From Streptococcus oralis (GTDB taxonomy: Bacteria; Bacillota; Bacilli; Lactobacillales; Streptococcaceae), in NCBI RefSeq assembly GCF_019929345.1, contig NZ_JAHZPJ010000016.1:1-57772 (forward strand): a DNA stretch of 57,772 nucleotides. Reading direction: 5' to 3'. The translations under genes and the position numbers were made by a program. A model generated the notes under the pieces. That model searched no databases and was not told where the DNA came from. It saw only the letters and a list, made by a program, of their open reading frames with translations. Positions 27,643-37,799 of the stretch are shown in pieces. The first letter of the stretch is position 1. The number at the start of each line of letters is the position of its first letter.

Positions 27643-29676
27643 ATGAATAAACGTTCTTTGTTACCTGTCTTGTCGACAGCCCTGTTAGCTCCAGCCTTCT
27701 TAGCTGGACAAGTATACGCTGAAGAAGCAACAACTCCTGCAGAAAGTTCAGCTGTTATAGCGACTCCAGCTCCTGTTGAGAGCCCTGCGGTACCGGAAAC
27801 TTCGGCAACTTCAGAAGCAGTTGCACCTGCAGAAGCTCCGTCAGCTCCTGTTGAATCTACTAAAAACGAAGAAAAGGATACCGTTATCTTACACACCAAT
27901 GATGTCCATGGTCGTATTGTAGAGGAAAAGGGAGTAATTGGAGATGCCAAGTTAGCGACTGTCATTGAGCAGGAGCGTGCGAAATCAAATCAAAATACTC
28001 TAGTTGTTGACGCGGGAGACGCTTTCCAAGGTTTACCGATTTCCAACTCTACGAAGGGTGAAGCGCGTGCTGAAATTCTCAATCAGATGCAGTATGATGC
28101 CATGGCAGTAGGAAACCATGAGTTTGACTTTGGTCTTGATGAAGTAAAAAAATACAAGGAAATCTTGAAATTCCCATTACTTAGCTCAAATACTTATGTC
28201 AATGGAGCTCGTCTTTTTGAGGCTTCTACAATCGTTGATAAAGATAAGACTGTGGAAGGTGATGAGTTTGTTGTAATCGGTGTGACGACACCTGAAACTG
28301 CTACAAAAACCCACCCTAAAAACATTAAAGGGGTAACTTTTACAGATCCAATCTCTGAAGTCAATAAGGTCATCGAAGAAGTTCAAGCCAAGGCTCGTGC
28401 AGAAGGTAAGGACTACAAACACTATGTTGTGCTCGCTCACTTGGGTGTAGATACCACAACTCCAGTCGAGTGGCGTGGTTCAACCTTGGCGGAAGCTCTC
28501 TCTAAAAATCCTCGTCTTAAAGGCAAACGTGTGACAGTTATTGATGGGCATTCTCATACGGTAGCTTCCACAACTTATGGCGACAATGTTACCTATAACC
28601 AGACGGGAAGTTACCTTCATAATGTTGGGAAGGTTATCTACAAATCACGTCAGCTTTTGGGGAATCCTACGTTGATTGCAGCTGCTGATGCCAAGAAATT
28701 GACTGCCAATCCAAAAGTTGAAAAACTAGTCAAAGACATTAAACAAAAATACGATGCTGAAAATGCGGTTGAGATTGTCTCAAACAGCCCTGTAGAACTA
28801 AACGGTGATCGTGAAAATGTTCGGGTCCGTGAAACCAACCTCGGAAACGTCGTGGCAGACTCGCTCTATCAGTATGGTCAAACAGGATTTAGCTATCCGA
28901 CAGACATCGCTGTGACAAATGGTGGTGGCTTGCGTGAAACCATTGCAAAAGGCAAACCAATCACTAAAGGAAATGTCATTGCCGTTCTTCCATTTGGGAA
29001 TACTATCTCACAAATTCAAGTGACTGGGCAACAAGTTTTGGATATGTTTGAAAAATCACTCGGATCTATCTTGCAGGTCGATAAGGATGGCAAGAAGGTC
29101 TTGGATGAGAACGGGCAACCATTGTTAGAGCCAAGTGGTGGTTTCTTGCAAGTTTCGGGTGTGAAGGTCTACTATGATACCAACCTACCATCAGGCAAAC
29201 GTGTCTTGGCTATCCAGGTTAAAAACCGTGCAACAGGTCGTTATGAGCTACTGGACCTCGCAAAAACTTACTATCTTGCAACCAATGATTTCTTAGCTGC
29301 GGGTGGTGATGGCTATACTATGTTGGGTGGTGCGCGAGAAGAAGGTCCTTCTATGGATGCAGCCTTTGAAGAGTATCTTAAAACCGCTGATTTGACCCAG
29401 TATGAAAAGATCAATCCGAACTCACGGACGATTTCTGTGGATTCTACAACTTTTAGTCTGCCGGTAGAAACACCTCAAACGAATGCGGCTGCTAACGATG
29501 CGACTACAAATGTACCACTTATTTATGAGGTGGCAGGTCAATTTAGCAAGAAGGCAGTTGTCTCAGAAAAGGCCCTCCCAAATACAGGAAGTGAACAGTC
29601 CATCTTCTTGCTCTTGATGGGAATGGTAGCTGGTTTGGCAGGTATCTTATCGAGTCGAAAACCAAAGCAAAAATAG
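27643..29676 (+). CDS. Cell-wall-anchored 5'-nucleotidase
   Basis: The 677-residue protein has a signal peptide (to about VYA, residue 26), a Pro/Ala/Glu-rich linker, a metallophosphatase domain (ILHTNDVHGR, DAGDAFQG, VGNHEFDFG, DGHSHT) and a C-terminal 5'-nucleotidase domain (about 370-590; TNGGGLRE, TNDFLAAGGDGY). It ends in a sortase motif LPNTG, a hydrophobic segment and a basic tail. Such streptococcal ecto-nucleotidases turn extracellular AMP into adenosine, which dampens neutrophils (family knowledge). TATAAT (27604-27609) and a good ribosome site precede it. Confidence 0.92.
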   Translation: MNKRSLLPVLSTALLAPAFLAGQVYAEEATTPAESSAVIATPAPVESPAVPETSATSEAVAPAEAPSAPVESTKNEEKDTVILHTNDVHGRIVEEKGVIGDAKLATVIEQERAKSNQNTLVVDAGDAFQGLPISNSTKGEARAEILNQMQYDAMAVGNHEFDFGLDEVKKYKEILKFPLLSSNTYVNGARLFEASTIVDKDKTVEGDEFVVIGVTTPETATKTHPKNIKGVTFTDPISEVNKVIEEVQAKARAEGKDYKHYVVLAHLGVDTTTPVEWRGSTLAEALSKNPRLKGKRVTVIDGHSHTVASTTYGDNVTYNQTGSYLHNVGKVIYKSRQLLGNPTLIAAADAKKLTANPKVEKLVKDIKQKYDAENAVEIVSNSPVELNGDRENVRVRETNLGNVVADSLYQYGQTGFSYPTDIAVTNGGGLRETIAKGKPITKGNVIAVLPFGNTISQIQVTGQQVLDMFEKSLGSILQVDKDGKKVLDENGQPLLEPSGGFLQVSGVKVYYDTNLPSGKRVLAIQVKNRATGRYELLDLAKTYYLATNDFLAAGGDGYTMLGGAREEGPSMDAAFEEYLKTADLTQYEKINPNSRTISVDSTTFSLPVETPQTNAAANDATTNVPLIYEVAGQFSKKAVVSEKALPNTGSEQSIFLLLMGMVAGLAGILSSRKPKQK

Positions 29677-29694
29677 GTTAAATTTTACATCTAG

Positions 29695-29742
29695 AAGAGT
29701 CTAGGGAAACGTTTTTACGCCTTTTTCCCTTGACTCTTTTTT
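29695..29742 (+). terminator. Terminator of the nucleotidase gene, overlapping the adc promoter
   Basis: AAGAGTC and AGGGAAA (29695-29709) pair with TTTCCCT and GACTCTT (29724-29738), then T-run. The -35 box of the adc promoter lies in the right arm. Confidence 0.85.
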
Positions 29743-29768
29743 GGTTTATGATATAATTAACCAGTAAA
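29730..29768 (+). promoter_or_regulatory. adcRCBA promoter with AdcR operator
   Basis: TTGACT (29730-29735) and TATAAT (29752-29757) are 16 bases apart. TTAACCAGTAAA (29757-29768) overlaps the -10 end and start region and fits the zinc-responsive AdcR motif TTAACYRGTTAA at eleven of twelve bases. Zinc-bound AdcR would block its own operon here. Confidence 0.82.
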
Positions 29769-29824
29769 GAATCGGTGGCTATCTATGTTTTTTACGAAAA
29801 AGATAGCTAGGGAAGGAGTAACAC

Positions 29825-30265
29825 ATGAGACAGCTTGCACAGGAAATCGATAACTTTTTAAACGAGGTGATCTTGAGATCTGAGAACCAGCATGAAATTC
29901 TGATCGGGCATTGCACAAGTGACGTAGCCTTGACCAATACTCAGGAACACATCCTCATGCTCTTGTCAGAAGAATCCCTAACCAACTCGGAGTTGGCCCG
30001 TCGCCTTAATGTCAGTCAGGCGGCAGTGACCAAGGCTATCAAATCTTTGGTCAAAGAGGGCATGTTAGAGACATCCAGAGATCCAAAAGATGCGCGTGTG
30101 ATTTTTTACCAACTGACAGAGCTAGCTCGACCAGTGGCAGAGGAACACCACCATCATCATGAACACACGCTCTCAGCCTATGAACAAGTAGCAAGTCAGT
30201 TTACTCCAAATGAACAAGAAGTTATCCAGCGGTTTTTAACTGCTTTAGTAGGAGAAATCAAATAA
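29825..30265 (+). CDS. adcR: AdcR, zinc-dependent MarR-family repressor
   Basis: The 146-residue MarR-type winged helix regulator ([20 protein letters not shown] recognition region at about 59-78) has zinc-ligand residues Glu24, Cys30 and His42 (as in HCTSD near 36-43 region) and the HHHHEH cluster at about 108. With zinc it binds DNA and represses high-affinity zinc uptake genes. The first gene of adcRCBA. Confidence 0.94.
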   Translation: MRQLAQEIDNFLNEVILRSENQHEILIGHCTSDVALTNTQEHILMLLSEESLTNSELARRLNVSQAAVTKAIKSLVKEGMLETSRDPKDARVIFYQLTELARPVAEEHHHHHEHTLSAYEQVASQFTPNEQEVIQRFLTALVGEIK

Positions 30266-30969
30266 TGCGGTATATTACAGTAGAGGACTTGTCTTTCTAT
30301 TATGACAAGGAACCTGTCCTCGAGCACATCAACTATAGTGTTGATAGTGGGGAGTTTGTCACCCTGACTGGTGAAAATGGAGCTGCCAAGACAACGCTTA
30401 TCAAGGCGAGCCTAGGCATCTTGCAGCCAAGATTTGGCAAGGTAACCATCTCAAAGACAAATACTCATGGGAAAAAGCTTAGGATCGCTTATCTTCCCCA
30501 GCAGATTGCCAGTTTTAATGCTGGTTTTCCGAGTACGGTTTATGAATTTGTCAAGTCGGGTCGCTATCCTCGAAAGGGCTGGTTCCGTCGCTTGAATGCT
30601 CATGATGAGGAACATATCAAGGCCAGTCTAGACTCGGTTGGTATGTGGGAACATCGTGACAAACGAATTGGTTCCCTCTCTGGTGGGCAAAAGCAACGGG
30701 CGGTTATTGCACGGATGTTTGCTTCTGACCCAGATATCTTTGTCCTAGATGAGCCGACGACAGGGATGGATGCTGGAAGCAAAACTGAATTTTACGAACT
30801 CATGCACCATAGTGCCCACCATCATGGCAAGGCCGTTTTGATGATTACCCATGATCCTGAGGAGGTCAAGGACTATGCGGATCGCAATATTCATCTAGTT
30901 CGTAACCAAGATTCGCCATGGCGTTGTTTTAACGTTCACGAAAGCGACCAGGAGGTGGATCATGCTTAG
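30265..30969 (+). CDS. adcC: AdcC, zinc ABC importer ATPase
   Basis: The 234-residue ATPase has signature LSGGQKQR, Walker [13 protein letters not shown] and switch His in MITHD. Its Walker A reads GENGAAKTT, with Ala in place of the last P-loop Gly of GxxGxGK(S/T); I recall the same in pneumococcal AdcC, so it is probably a family trait and not a mutation. It overlaps adcR by one base and adcB by eight. Confidence 0.95.
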   Translation: MRYITVEDLSFYYDKEPVLEHINYSVDSGEFVTLTGENGAAKTTLIKASLGILQPRFGKVTISKTNTHGKKLRIAYLPQQIASFNAGFPSTVYEFVKSGRYPRKGWFRRLNAHDEEHIKASLDSVGMWEHRDKRIGSLSGGQKQRAVIARMFASDPDIFVLDEPTTGMDAGSKTEFYELMHHSAHHHGKAVLMITHDPEEVKDYADRNIHLVRNQDSPWRCFNVHESDQEVDHA

Positions 30970-31768
30970 TTTGTTATCTTATGATTTCATGCAGCGTGCC
31001 TTCTTGGCGGTCATTGCCATGAGTCTCTTTTCACCAGTTCTTGGGACCTTCCTTATCTTACGTCGTCAGAGTCTCATGAGCGATACCCTCAGTCACGTTT
31101 CCTTGTCAGGGGTAGCCTTTGGTCTGGTTTTGGGAATTTCTCCAACCATTTCAACCATTGCTATTGTCTTAATCGCTGCGGTCTTTCTAGAATATCTCCG
31201 GACAGTCTATAAGAACTTTATGGAAATCGGGACTGCCATCCTCATGTCAACAGGGCTTGCAGTCTCCCTTATCGTGATGAGTAAGGGGAAAAGTTCGAGT
31301 TCCATGAGTCTGGATCAATACCTCTTTGGTTCGATTGTTACTATCAGTGAGGAGCAGGTCATTGCCCTCTTTATCATTGCTGCAGTCGTTTTATTCTTGA
31401 CTTTCTTGTTCTTACGTCCCATGTACATCCTGACCTTTGATGAGGACACGGCTTTTGTAGATGGGCTTCCAGTGCGAACCATGTCTATCCTCTTTAACAT
31501 GGTGACAGGGGTGGCCATTGCCCTTATGATTCCAGCTGCAGGAGCTTTGTTGGTGTCAACCATTATGGTCTTGCCAGCTAGTATTGCCCTTCGTCTGGGG
31601 AAAAACTTTAAATCTGTTATGTTACTGGCTAGTGCGATTGGCTTTTTGGGAATGGTAGCGGGGCTTTACATCTCCTATTATGCGGAGACTCCTGCTAGTG
31701 CAAGTATCACCATTATCTTTGTAGTTGTCTTTTTATTAGTCAGTCTACTCAAGCGTTATATCAAATAG
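30962..31768 (+). CDS. adcB: AdcB, zinc ABC importer permease
   Basis: This 268-residue ABC-3 family permease has about eight membrane segments and the family loop [18 protein letters not shown] (~35-52). It forms the channel for zinc delivered by AdcA. Confidence 0.95.
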   Translation: MLSLLSYDFMQRAFLAVIAMSLFSPVLGTFLILRRQSLMSDTLSHVSLSGVAFGLVLGISPTISTIAIVLIAAVFLEYLRTVYKNFMEIGTAILMSTGLAVSLIVMSKGKSSSSMSLDQYLFGSIVTISEEQVIALFIIAAVVLFLTFLFLRPMYILTFDEDTAFVDGLPVRTMSILFNMVTGVAIALMIPAAGALLVSTIMVLPASIALRLGKNFKSVMLLASAIGFLGMVAGLYISYYAETPASASITIIFVVVFLLVSLLKRYIK

Positions 31769-31777
31769 GAGACGAAA

Positions 31778-33283
31778 ATGAAAAAACTGACCTTCCTTTT
31801 GGCAAGTCTTGTGACAGTATTCTTAGTGGCTTGTTCCAATCAAAAACAAGCAGATGGGAAATTAAATATCGTGACAACCTTTTACCCTGTCTACGAATTT
31901 ACCAAGCAAGTCGCGGGAGATACCGCAAATGTAGAACTCCTAATCGGTGCTGGGACAGAACCTCACGACTATGAACCATCCGCCAAGGCAGTTGCCAAAA
32001 TCCAAGATGCAGATACCTTTGTCTATGAAAATGAAAACATGGAGACCTGGGTTCCCAAATTGCTAGAGTCTTTGGATAAGAAAAAAGTCAAGACTATTAA
32101 GGCGACAGGCAATATGCTGCTCTTACCAGGAGCTGAGGAAGAAGAGGAAGGTCATGATCACGGTGATGAAGGTCACCATCATGACTACGATCCCCATGTA
32201 TGGCTCTCACCAGCACGTGCTATCAAACTGGTAGAGCATATTCGTGACAGCTTATCAGCAGATTATCCTGATAAAAAGGATACCTTTGAGAAGAATGCCG
32301 CTGCCTATATTGAAAAGTTACAAGCCTTGGACAAGTCCTATACAGATGGCTTGTCTCAAGCCAAACAAAAAAGTTTCGTGACCCAGCACGCAGCCTTCCG
32401 ATACTTGGCTTTGGACTACGGTCTCAAGCAAGTATCAATCTCAGGTCTTTCACCAGACGCAGAACCATCAGCAGCTCGTTTAGCAGAGTTGACAGAGTAT
32501 ATCAAGAAAAACAAGATTTCCTATATCTACTTTGAAGAGAATGCCTCTCAAGCCCTTGCCAATACCCTCTCAAAAGAAACAGGTGTCAAACTAGATGTGC
32601 TTAATCCGCTAGAAAGTCTGACAGAAGAAGCAACCAAGGCTGGTGAGGACTATATCTCTATCATGGAGAAAAACCTCAAGGCTCTCAAGCAGACAACAGA
32701 TCAAGAAGGACCGGAAATTGAGCCAGAGAAGGAAGAAAACACTAAGACAGTTCATAATGGTTACTTTGAGGACGCAGATGTCAAAGACCGCACCTTGAGT
32801 GACTATGCAGGTAACTGGCAATCAGTTTATCCTTTCCTTGAGGATGGGACCTTCGATCAAGTTTTTGATTACAAGGCTAAATTGACTGGCAAGATGACCA
32901 AAGACGAGTACAAGGCCTACTATCAAAAAGGTTATCAGACAGATGTGACTAAGATTAATATCACGGACAATACCATGGAGTTTGTTCAAGGTGGACAAAG
33001 TAAGAAATTTACGTATAAGTATGTAGGCAAGAAAATCTTGACTTATAAGAAAGGCAATCGTGGGGTGCGCTTCCTCTTTGAAGCGACAGATGCAGATGCT
33101 GGACAATTCAAGTATGTTCAGTTTAGCGACCACAATATCGCCCCAGTCAAGGCAGAACATTTCCATATCTTCTTTGGGGGCACCAGTCAAGAAGCCCTCT
33201 TTGAGGAGATGGATAACTGGCCAACCTACTATCCAGATAAGCTATCTGGTCAAGAAATCGCCCAAGAAATGTTGGCGCATTGA
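31778..33283 (+). CDS. adcA: AdcA, zinc-binding lipoprotein with ZinT domain
   Basis: The 501-residue protein has a lipobox (FLVACSN), a cluster A-I/ZnuA domain (about 25-310) with the His-rich acidic loop GHDHGDEGHHHDYD (~125) and metal-ligand His residues, and a C-terminal ZinT domain (about 320-501; YAGNWQSVYPFLEDG and EHFHIFFG). It captures zinc on the outer membrane face and gives it to AdcBC. Confidence 0.96.
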   Translation: MKKLTFLLASLVTVFLVACSNQKQADGKLNIVTTFYPVYEFTKQVAGDTANVELLIGAGTEPHDYEPSAKAVAKIQDADTFVYENENMETWVPKLLESLDKKKVKTIKATGNMLLLPGAEEEEEGHDHGDEGHHHDYDPHVWLSPARAIKLVEHIRDSLSADYPDKKDTFEKNAAAYIEKLQALDKSYTDGLSQAKQKSFVTQHAAFRYLALDYGLKQVSISGLSPDAEPSAARLAELTEYIKKNKISYIYFEENASQALANTLSKETGVKLDVLNPLESLTEEATKAGEDYISIMEKNLKALKQTTDQEGPEIEPEKEENTKTVHNGYFEDADVKDRTLSDYAGNWQSVYPFLEDGTFDQVFDYKAKLTGKMTKDEYKAYYQKGYQTDVTKINITDNTMEFVQGGQSKKFTYKYVGKKILTYKKGNRGVRFLFEATDADAGQFKYVQFSDHNIAPVKAEHFHIFFGGTSQEALFEEMDNWPTYYPDKLSGQEIAQEMLAH

Positions 33284-33289
33284 TGTAAG

Positions 33290-33319
33290 AAAAAATCCCG
33301 CAAATCTGCGGGATTTTTT
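33290..33319 (+). terminator. Terminator of adcRCBA
   Basis: AAAAAATCCCGCA pairs perfectly with TGCGGGATTTTTT around a four-base loop. Confidence 0.95.
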
Positions 33320-33565
33320 GGTAGAAACGATTATCTGAGTAGGTTGCGGGCGGTATAGTACTACAGCTGTGCTGTTCGCAATGTGATAAAGCTGTCATTC
33401 ATTACTTAGTAGACTTTGGGTGATTCTAACTAACTGGCGAATGCAAAAGTTACGATTGTACAAATTATAGAATCTTTTCAGGGGATTTAGGAAGGAATCT
33501 TAGTCATATTGACGCTGCTATTACTTTTTGTTATAGTCAAGGAGAGGGCAGTCTAGAACAATAGT

Positions 33566-33806
33566 TTATTCACAAGCTGTGGATAAGTCGGAGGAAGAAT
33601 GATATACAACTCTGAGTGTTGAAGTATCCTGCTAATAGTCTCCTATACTAGTGACTTTTTAGAAAGGTAGTAGAAACCCTAGCGCAGAGCTATTTAAAAA
33701 AGGCATGTCTAGGGTGAAACCTTCCAAGTCCAAGAGTTGGCTTCTGTAAAAGCTAGTTTTTAGGCATGTTTTCCTATCCACAACTTGTGGATAACTTTGT
33801 GAACAA
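33566..33806. promoter_or_regulatory. DnaA-box cluster in the adcA-GH29 intergenic region
   Basis: Two facing pairs of DnaA boxes are seen. Pair one: TTATTCACA (33566-33574, one mismatch) and TGTGGATAA (33578-33586, perfect on the minus strand). Pair two: CTATCCACA (33774-33782, one mismatch) and TGTGGATAA (33786-33794, perfect), then TGTGAACAA (33798-33806, weak). There is no dnaA or dnaN gene in the window, so this is not the usual origin context. The remaining part of 33320-33825 shows no gene, tRNA or repeat that I recognise. Confidence 0.7.
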
Positions 33807-33825
33807 GAGAAAGAGATATGAGATG

Positions 33826-35505
33826 ATGACGAACATAAAACCACATGGGCCATTACCAAGTCAGGCGCAGCTGTCTTATTTAGAGGATGAACTAGCTGCC
33901 TTTATCCATTTTGGCCCCAATGCCTTTTATGACCAAGAATGGGGGACAGGTCAGGAGGAGCCTGAACGCTTTAATCCGACTCAGTTGGATGCGCGTGAGT
34001 GGGTTCGAGTACTCAAAGAAACAGGTTTTAAAAAGCTAATTTTGGTGGTCAAGCACCACGATGGTTTTGTCCTCTATCCGACAGCCTATACAGACTATTC
34101 GGTCAAGGCTAGCCCTTGGAGGGAAGGAAAGGGGGACTTGCTCCTTGAAGTTTCCCAAGCTGCAACTGAGTTTGACATGGATATGGGAGTTTATTTATCT
34201 CCTTGGGATGCCCATAGTCCCCTCTATCATGTGGATCGAGAAGCGGACTACAATGCTTACTATCTGGCTCAGTTGAAGGAAATCTTATCAAATCCTGACT
34301 ATGGCAATGCCGGCAAGTTCGCCGAGGTTTGGATGGATGGTGCCAGAGGGGAAGGGGCCCAGCAGGTCAACTATGAGTTTGAGACTTGGTTTGAAACTAT
34401 TCATGACCTACAAGGGGATTGCTTGATATTCTCAACAGAGGGAACTAGTATTCGTTGGATTGGCAATGAACGGGGCTATGCAGGGGATCCCTTGTGGCAA
34501 AAAGTCAAGCCCGACCAGTTGGGGACAGAGGCGGAATTAGATTATCTACAGCACGGAGATCCCTCTGGGACACTGTTTTCAATCGGCGAGGCAGATGTTT
34601 CTCTTCGGCCAGGCTGGTTTTACCATGAGGATCAGGATCCCAAGTCTCTCGAGGAGTTGGTCGAAATCTACTTTCACTCAGTGGGGCGGGGAACGCCTCT
34701 CCTGCTCAATATTCCGCCAAACCAAGATGGTCTCTTTGATGAAAGAGATATCCGGCGACTTTATGAATTTAGAGCCTACCGTGACGCACTCTATAGCGAA
34801 GATTTGGCTCTGGGAGCCAAGGTATCTGGTCCGGCTCTATCAGCAGACTTTGCCTGTCATCATCTGACAGATGGACTGGAGACCAGTTCTTGGGCTAGTG
34901 ATGCAGAACTGCCAATTCAGTTAGAGATTGATTTAGGAATTCCTAAAACTTTTGATGTGATTGAGTTGAGGGAAGATTTGAAGCTAGGGCAACGCATCGC
35001 TGCTTTCCATGTTCAGGTAGAGTTGGATGGTGTCTGGCAGGAGTCTGGTTCGGGTCATACTGTTGGTTACAAACGTCTCTTACGAGGAGCAGCTGTTGAG
35101 GTACAGAAGATACGTGTAGTCATTACAGAATCACAGGCTTTGCCTTTGTTGACCAAGATTTCACTCTATAAAACTCCTAAACTCTCAAAAAGAGAAGCTG
35201 TTCAGCAACTAGAGTTTTCAGAAAAAAGTCTAGCTGTGACCAAGGGAGAAAATGCCCATTTTACAGTTAAGCGGAGAGAATGTAGTGGTCCTTTAGAAGC
35301 TAAGATTTCGATTCAACCAGGGACAGGTGTGCATGGTGTCGCTTATCGGGACGAGATTCAAGTCCTTGCGTTTCAAGTTGGCGAGACTGAAAAAAAGCTA
35401 ACACTACCAACCTTGTATTTTTCAGGAGATAAAAGCTTAGATTTTTATCTGAATCTGACGGTAGATGGGCAGCTGGTTGACCAGCTTCAGGTCCAAGTTT
35501 CATGA
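33826..35505 (+). CDS. GH29 alpha-L-fucosidase
   Basis: Start at ATG 33826 (or 33823) gives MTNIKPHGPLPS and 559 residues; a longer frame from 33766 would translate the DnaA-box pair and is unlikely. The GH29 barrel (about 1-330) has LVVKHHDGFVLYPT and the nucleophile Asp in EVWMDGARG (~170), followed by a beta-sandwich and a discoidin-like tail. No signal peptide, so it cleaves fucose from imported glycans in the cytoplasm. It matches the fucosidase gene next to the mannosidase cluster in pneumococcus. Confidence 0.9.
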   Translation: MTNIKPHGPLPSQAQLSYLEDELAAFIHFGPNAFYDQEWGTGQEEPERFNPTQLDAREWVRVLKETGFKKLILVVKHHDGFVLYPTAYTDYSVKASPWREGKGDLLLEVSQAATEFDMDMGVYLSPWDAHSPLYHVDREADYNAYYLAQLKEILSNPDYGNAGKFAEVWMDGARGEGAQQVNYEFETWFETIHDLQGDCLIFSTEGTSIRWIGNERGYAGDPLWQKVKPDQLGTEAELDYLQHGDPSGTLFSIGEADVSLRPGWFYHEDQDPKSLEELVEIYFHSVGRGTPLLLNIPPNQDGLFDERDIRRLYEFRAYRDALYSEDLALGAKVSGPALSADFACHHLTDGLETSSWASDAELPIQLEIDLGIPKTFDVIELREDLKLGQRIAAFHVQVELDGVWQESGSGHTVGYKRLLRGAAVEVQKIRVVITESQALPLLTKISLYKTPKLSKREAVQQLEFSEKSLAVTKGENAHFTVKRRECSGPLEAKISIQPGTGVHGVAYRDEIQVLAFQVGETEKKLTLPTLYFSGDKSLDFYLNLTVDGQLVDQLQVQVS

Positions 35506-35508
35506 AAG

Positions 35509-35541
35509 AAGAACCTTTGCGCGGTGCAAAGGTTCTTTTGG
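35509..35541. terminator. Bidirectional terminator between GH29 and GH92
   Basis: AAGAACCTTTGC (35509-35520) pairs perfectly with GCAAAGGTTCTT (35526-35537). The two genes converge here. Confidence 0.93.
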
Positions 35542-37629
35542 TTATGAGTGATTTGGTAGCCAGCTGAGGGTGAAGGTCAGTTGCTCAGCTTTCAAGAGGT
35601 CTTGGTGTTGGATGCTAGATACAGGGGTCTGGTCCAATCGACATTCCTTGACAAAGTTAAAATGGCTGTGGTTTTGTTCAGCATGGATATCCAACCACTT
35701 ATTTTCTTTGGCAAGGTAGACACGGAGATGATCAAAGAGGGGAATTCCGAGGTCGTAGCTTGGTTTTCCTGGACAGGTTGGATAGAATCCAAGAGCCGAC
35801 CAGATGTACCAAGCAGAGAGACTGCCATTATCCTCATCGCCAGGATAGGCTTCCCAGCTTGGGTGAAAGGCTTTTTGACGTATCGTCTTAATGAGAAGAG
35901 CCGTGTATTCAGGATAGTTACTGTAACGGAAGAGATAAGGAATGTGGAAGCTCGGTTGATTGGAAATGGCAATTTGCCCAAAAGGAGCTGTAGCCATCTC
36001 GCTCATTTCATGAATCTCGTAACCATAGCCAGTCGTTTCAAAGAGAGGAGCCTCCTGACAGGCTTTCAAAAGGTAGCGGCTAAAGGCTTCATTTCCACCC
36101 ATAAGCTGGATTAAGCCTGGTATGTCGTGGAGGACGCCTAAAGTCGCTTGAATGGCAGAGCATTCGGCGTAGTCGCGTCCCCAACTATAAGGGGAGAAGT
36201 CAGGACGGAAGTTTCCTTGGCTGTCTCGGGCTCGCATGTAACCTGTCTCAACGTCAAATAGATACTTGTAATTTTGTGATGCTGTCCGATAAGTCTCGGC
36301 GATGTCATTCTGATCAAGTTTTTCGGCACAGCTGGCGATACAAAAGTCACTATAGGCGTAGTCTAGGGTATGGCTAACGCTTTCGTGGTGGTCGGTAGAG
36401 AGGTAGCCAAGCTCTTGGTATTGGGCTAGTCCGTGGCGACCATTGATGCCGAGAGGGTCGGACTTGCTGGCTGTTTCAAGCATGGCTTGAAGGAGTTCTT
36501 CTTCCAAGTCGGGAGCCATGTCCTTGCAGGCGCTATCTGCGATAATGCCATCTAAAAGGGTACCAGGCATCATACCACGCTCGTCTGGAGCCAGCCACTT
36601 TGGAAGGTAACCAGTATCGCGGTAGCTATTGAGAAAGCCTTCTAAAAAGAGACGATAATGTTCCGGTATGACAAGGGCAAAGAGGGGGAAGGTGGTGCGG
36701 AAGGTATCCCAGAAACCATTGTTGCTAAAGAGGACGCCAGGTTTGACAGTACCAGTAGAGAAATCCACGTGAATGGCTTGCCCTGATTCATCTACTTCGT
36801 AAAAAGTCTGCGGGAAGAGGAAGAGTCTGTAAAGGCAGTGGTCAAAGAAGGTTCGGTCAGCCTCTCCTGTATCCATAATATCAAAACGATGGAGAAGATT
36901 TTCCCATTCCGCTTGGGCACTTGTTTTACAGCTGTCAAAGCCCTTTTGAGGTAGATTAAGCAGAGCTTGAGAAGGCGATATGAAAGAAGTTGCTAGTTGG
37001 ATCTCAGCATAGCTGTTTGCTAAGTCAATTCGCCAGTCTCCGCCTTCTTGATTGACAGCAAGAATATCTATATTCATTTGCAGGGCAGTAAACAGTATCA
37101 GAGGATTTTTATTGGTCTCTGTTTTTCCTTCTTGTCGTAGGGAAAGAGTTCGCTTATCTACTTGCTTGACTGTCAGTTCATCTGCTGCGTGAAGATAGAG
37201 GGAGAGGGCTTTGCCTTGCTTTTGCTTGAAACGAATAGAAGCGCCGTAGCAATTCGGAGTAAGCTGGGTTTCAATCTGATAGCGCAGGGAGAAAATCTTC
37301 AGATAATGAGGTTGGAAAGAGGCCTTATCCCTATCATAGGAAGATTGGCGATGAAAGAGACTGTCTCCACCTAGCTGGCCTATGACAGGTGTCAAAAGTA
37401 GCCAAGAATAGTCCCCAATCCAAGGACTGGGCTGGTGGGTTAATCGAATTCCCTGAAAGATGGGCAGATGCGGATCGAAAAACCAAGCACCCTCCTGATC
37501 GCTGGTCTGGGGAACAAAATAATTCATCCCGAAAGGGACGCCTGTGTAGGGCAGGGTATTTCCCCGAGAAAAGGCATGCTTGCTAGCAGTCCCAAAGCGG
37601 GTATCAATGGTTTCAAGTAGTGGTTTCAT
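35542..37629 (-). CDS. GH92 alpha-mannosidase
   Basis: The 695-residue protein has GH92 hallmarks: an N-terminal beta-domain with NTLPYTGVPFGMNYFVPQT, then the (alpha/alpha)6 domain with SNQPSFHIPYLFRY (~577) and YPGDEDNGSLSAWYIWSALGFYP (~620), containing the catalytic acids. This family removes alpha-1,2- and other mannose residues of N-glycans with calcium. No signal peptide or wall anchor is visible, so it is probably cytoplasmic. It is the only gene of the cluster on the minus strand; AAAGGA precedes the ATG. Confidence 0.9.
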   Translation of the reverse strand: MKPLLETIDTRFGTASKHAFSRGNTLPYTGVPFGMNYFVPQTSDQEGAWFFDPHLPIFQGIRLTHQPSPWIGDYSWLLLTPVIGQLGGDSLFHRQSSYDRDKASFQPHYLKIFSLRYQIETQLTPNCYGASIRFKQKQGKALSLYLHAADELTVKQVDKRTLSLRQEGKTETNKNPLILFTALQMNIDILAVNQEGGDWRIDLANSYAEIQLATSFISPSQALLNLPQKGFDSCKTSAQAEWENLLHRFDIMDTGEADRTFFDHCLYRLFLFPQTFYEVDESGQAIHVDFSTGTVKPGVLFSNNGFWDTFRTTFPLFALVIPEHYRLFLEGFLNSYRDTGYLPKWLAPDERGMMPGTLLDGIIADSACKDMAPDLEEELLQAMLETASKSDPLGINGRHGLAQYQELGYLSTDHHESVSHTLDYAYSDFCIASCAEKLDQNDIAETYRTASQNYKYLFDVETGYMRARDSQGNFRPDFSPYSWGRDYAECSAIQATLGVLHDIPGLIQLMGGNEAFSRYLLKACQEAPLFETTGYGYEIHEMSEMATAPFGQIAISNQPSFHIPYLFRYSNYPEYTALLIKTIRQKAFHPSWEAYPGDEDNGSLSAWYIWSALGFYPTCPGKPSYDLGIPLFDHLRVYLAKENKWLDIHAEQNHSHFNFVKECRLDQTPVSSIQHQDLLKAEQLTFTLSWLPNHS

Positions 37630-37799
37630 AGTCTTTCCTTTAGCTGTTTTTCTACATTATATCAGAAAAATGGGGCCTTTAGATATGGGGTTCGAAAGTA
37701 AGCAATTTTGTAGAAAAATGACTATCATTTGTGTATGTATTTTCTGTCTCAAAAACTATATACTGAACATGAAACTTGTTTGAAAGAGGAAATTGCACG

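Noticed and set aside
33766..33825. Extended N-terminus of the fucosidase
   Set aside because: It would translate the second DnaA-box pair and adds residues not found in the family.
35581..36114. A 177-codon open frame on the plus strand inside GH92
   Set aside because: It lies opposite a strongly supported glycosidase gene, has no ribosome site and no recognisable protein character.
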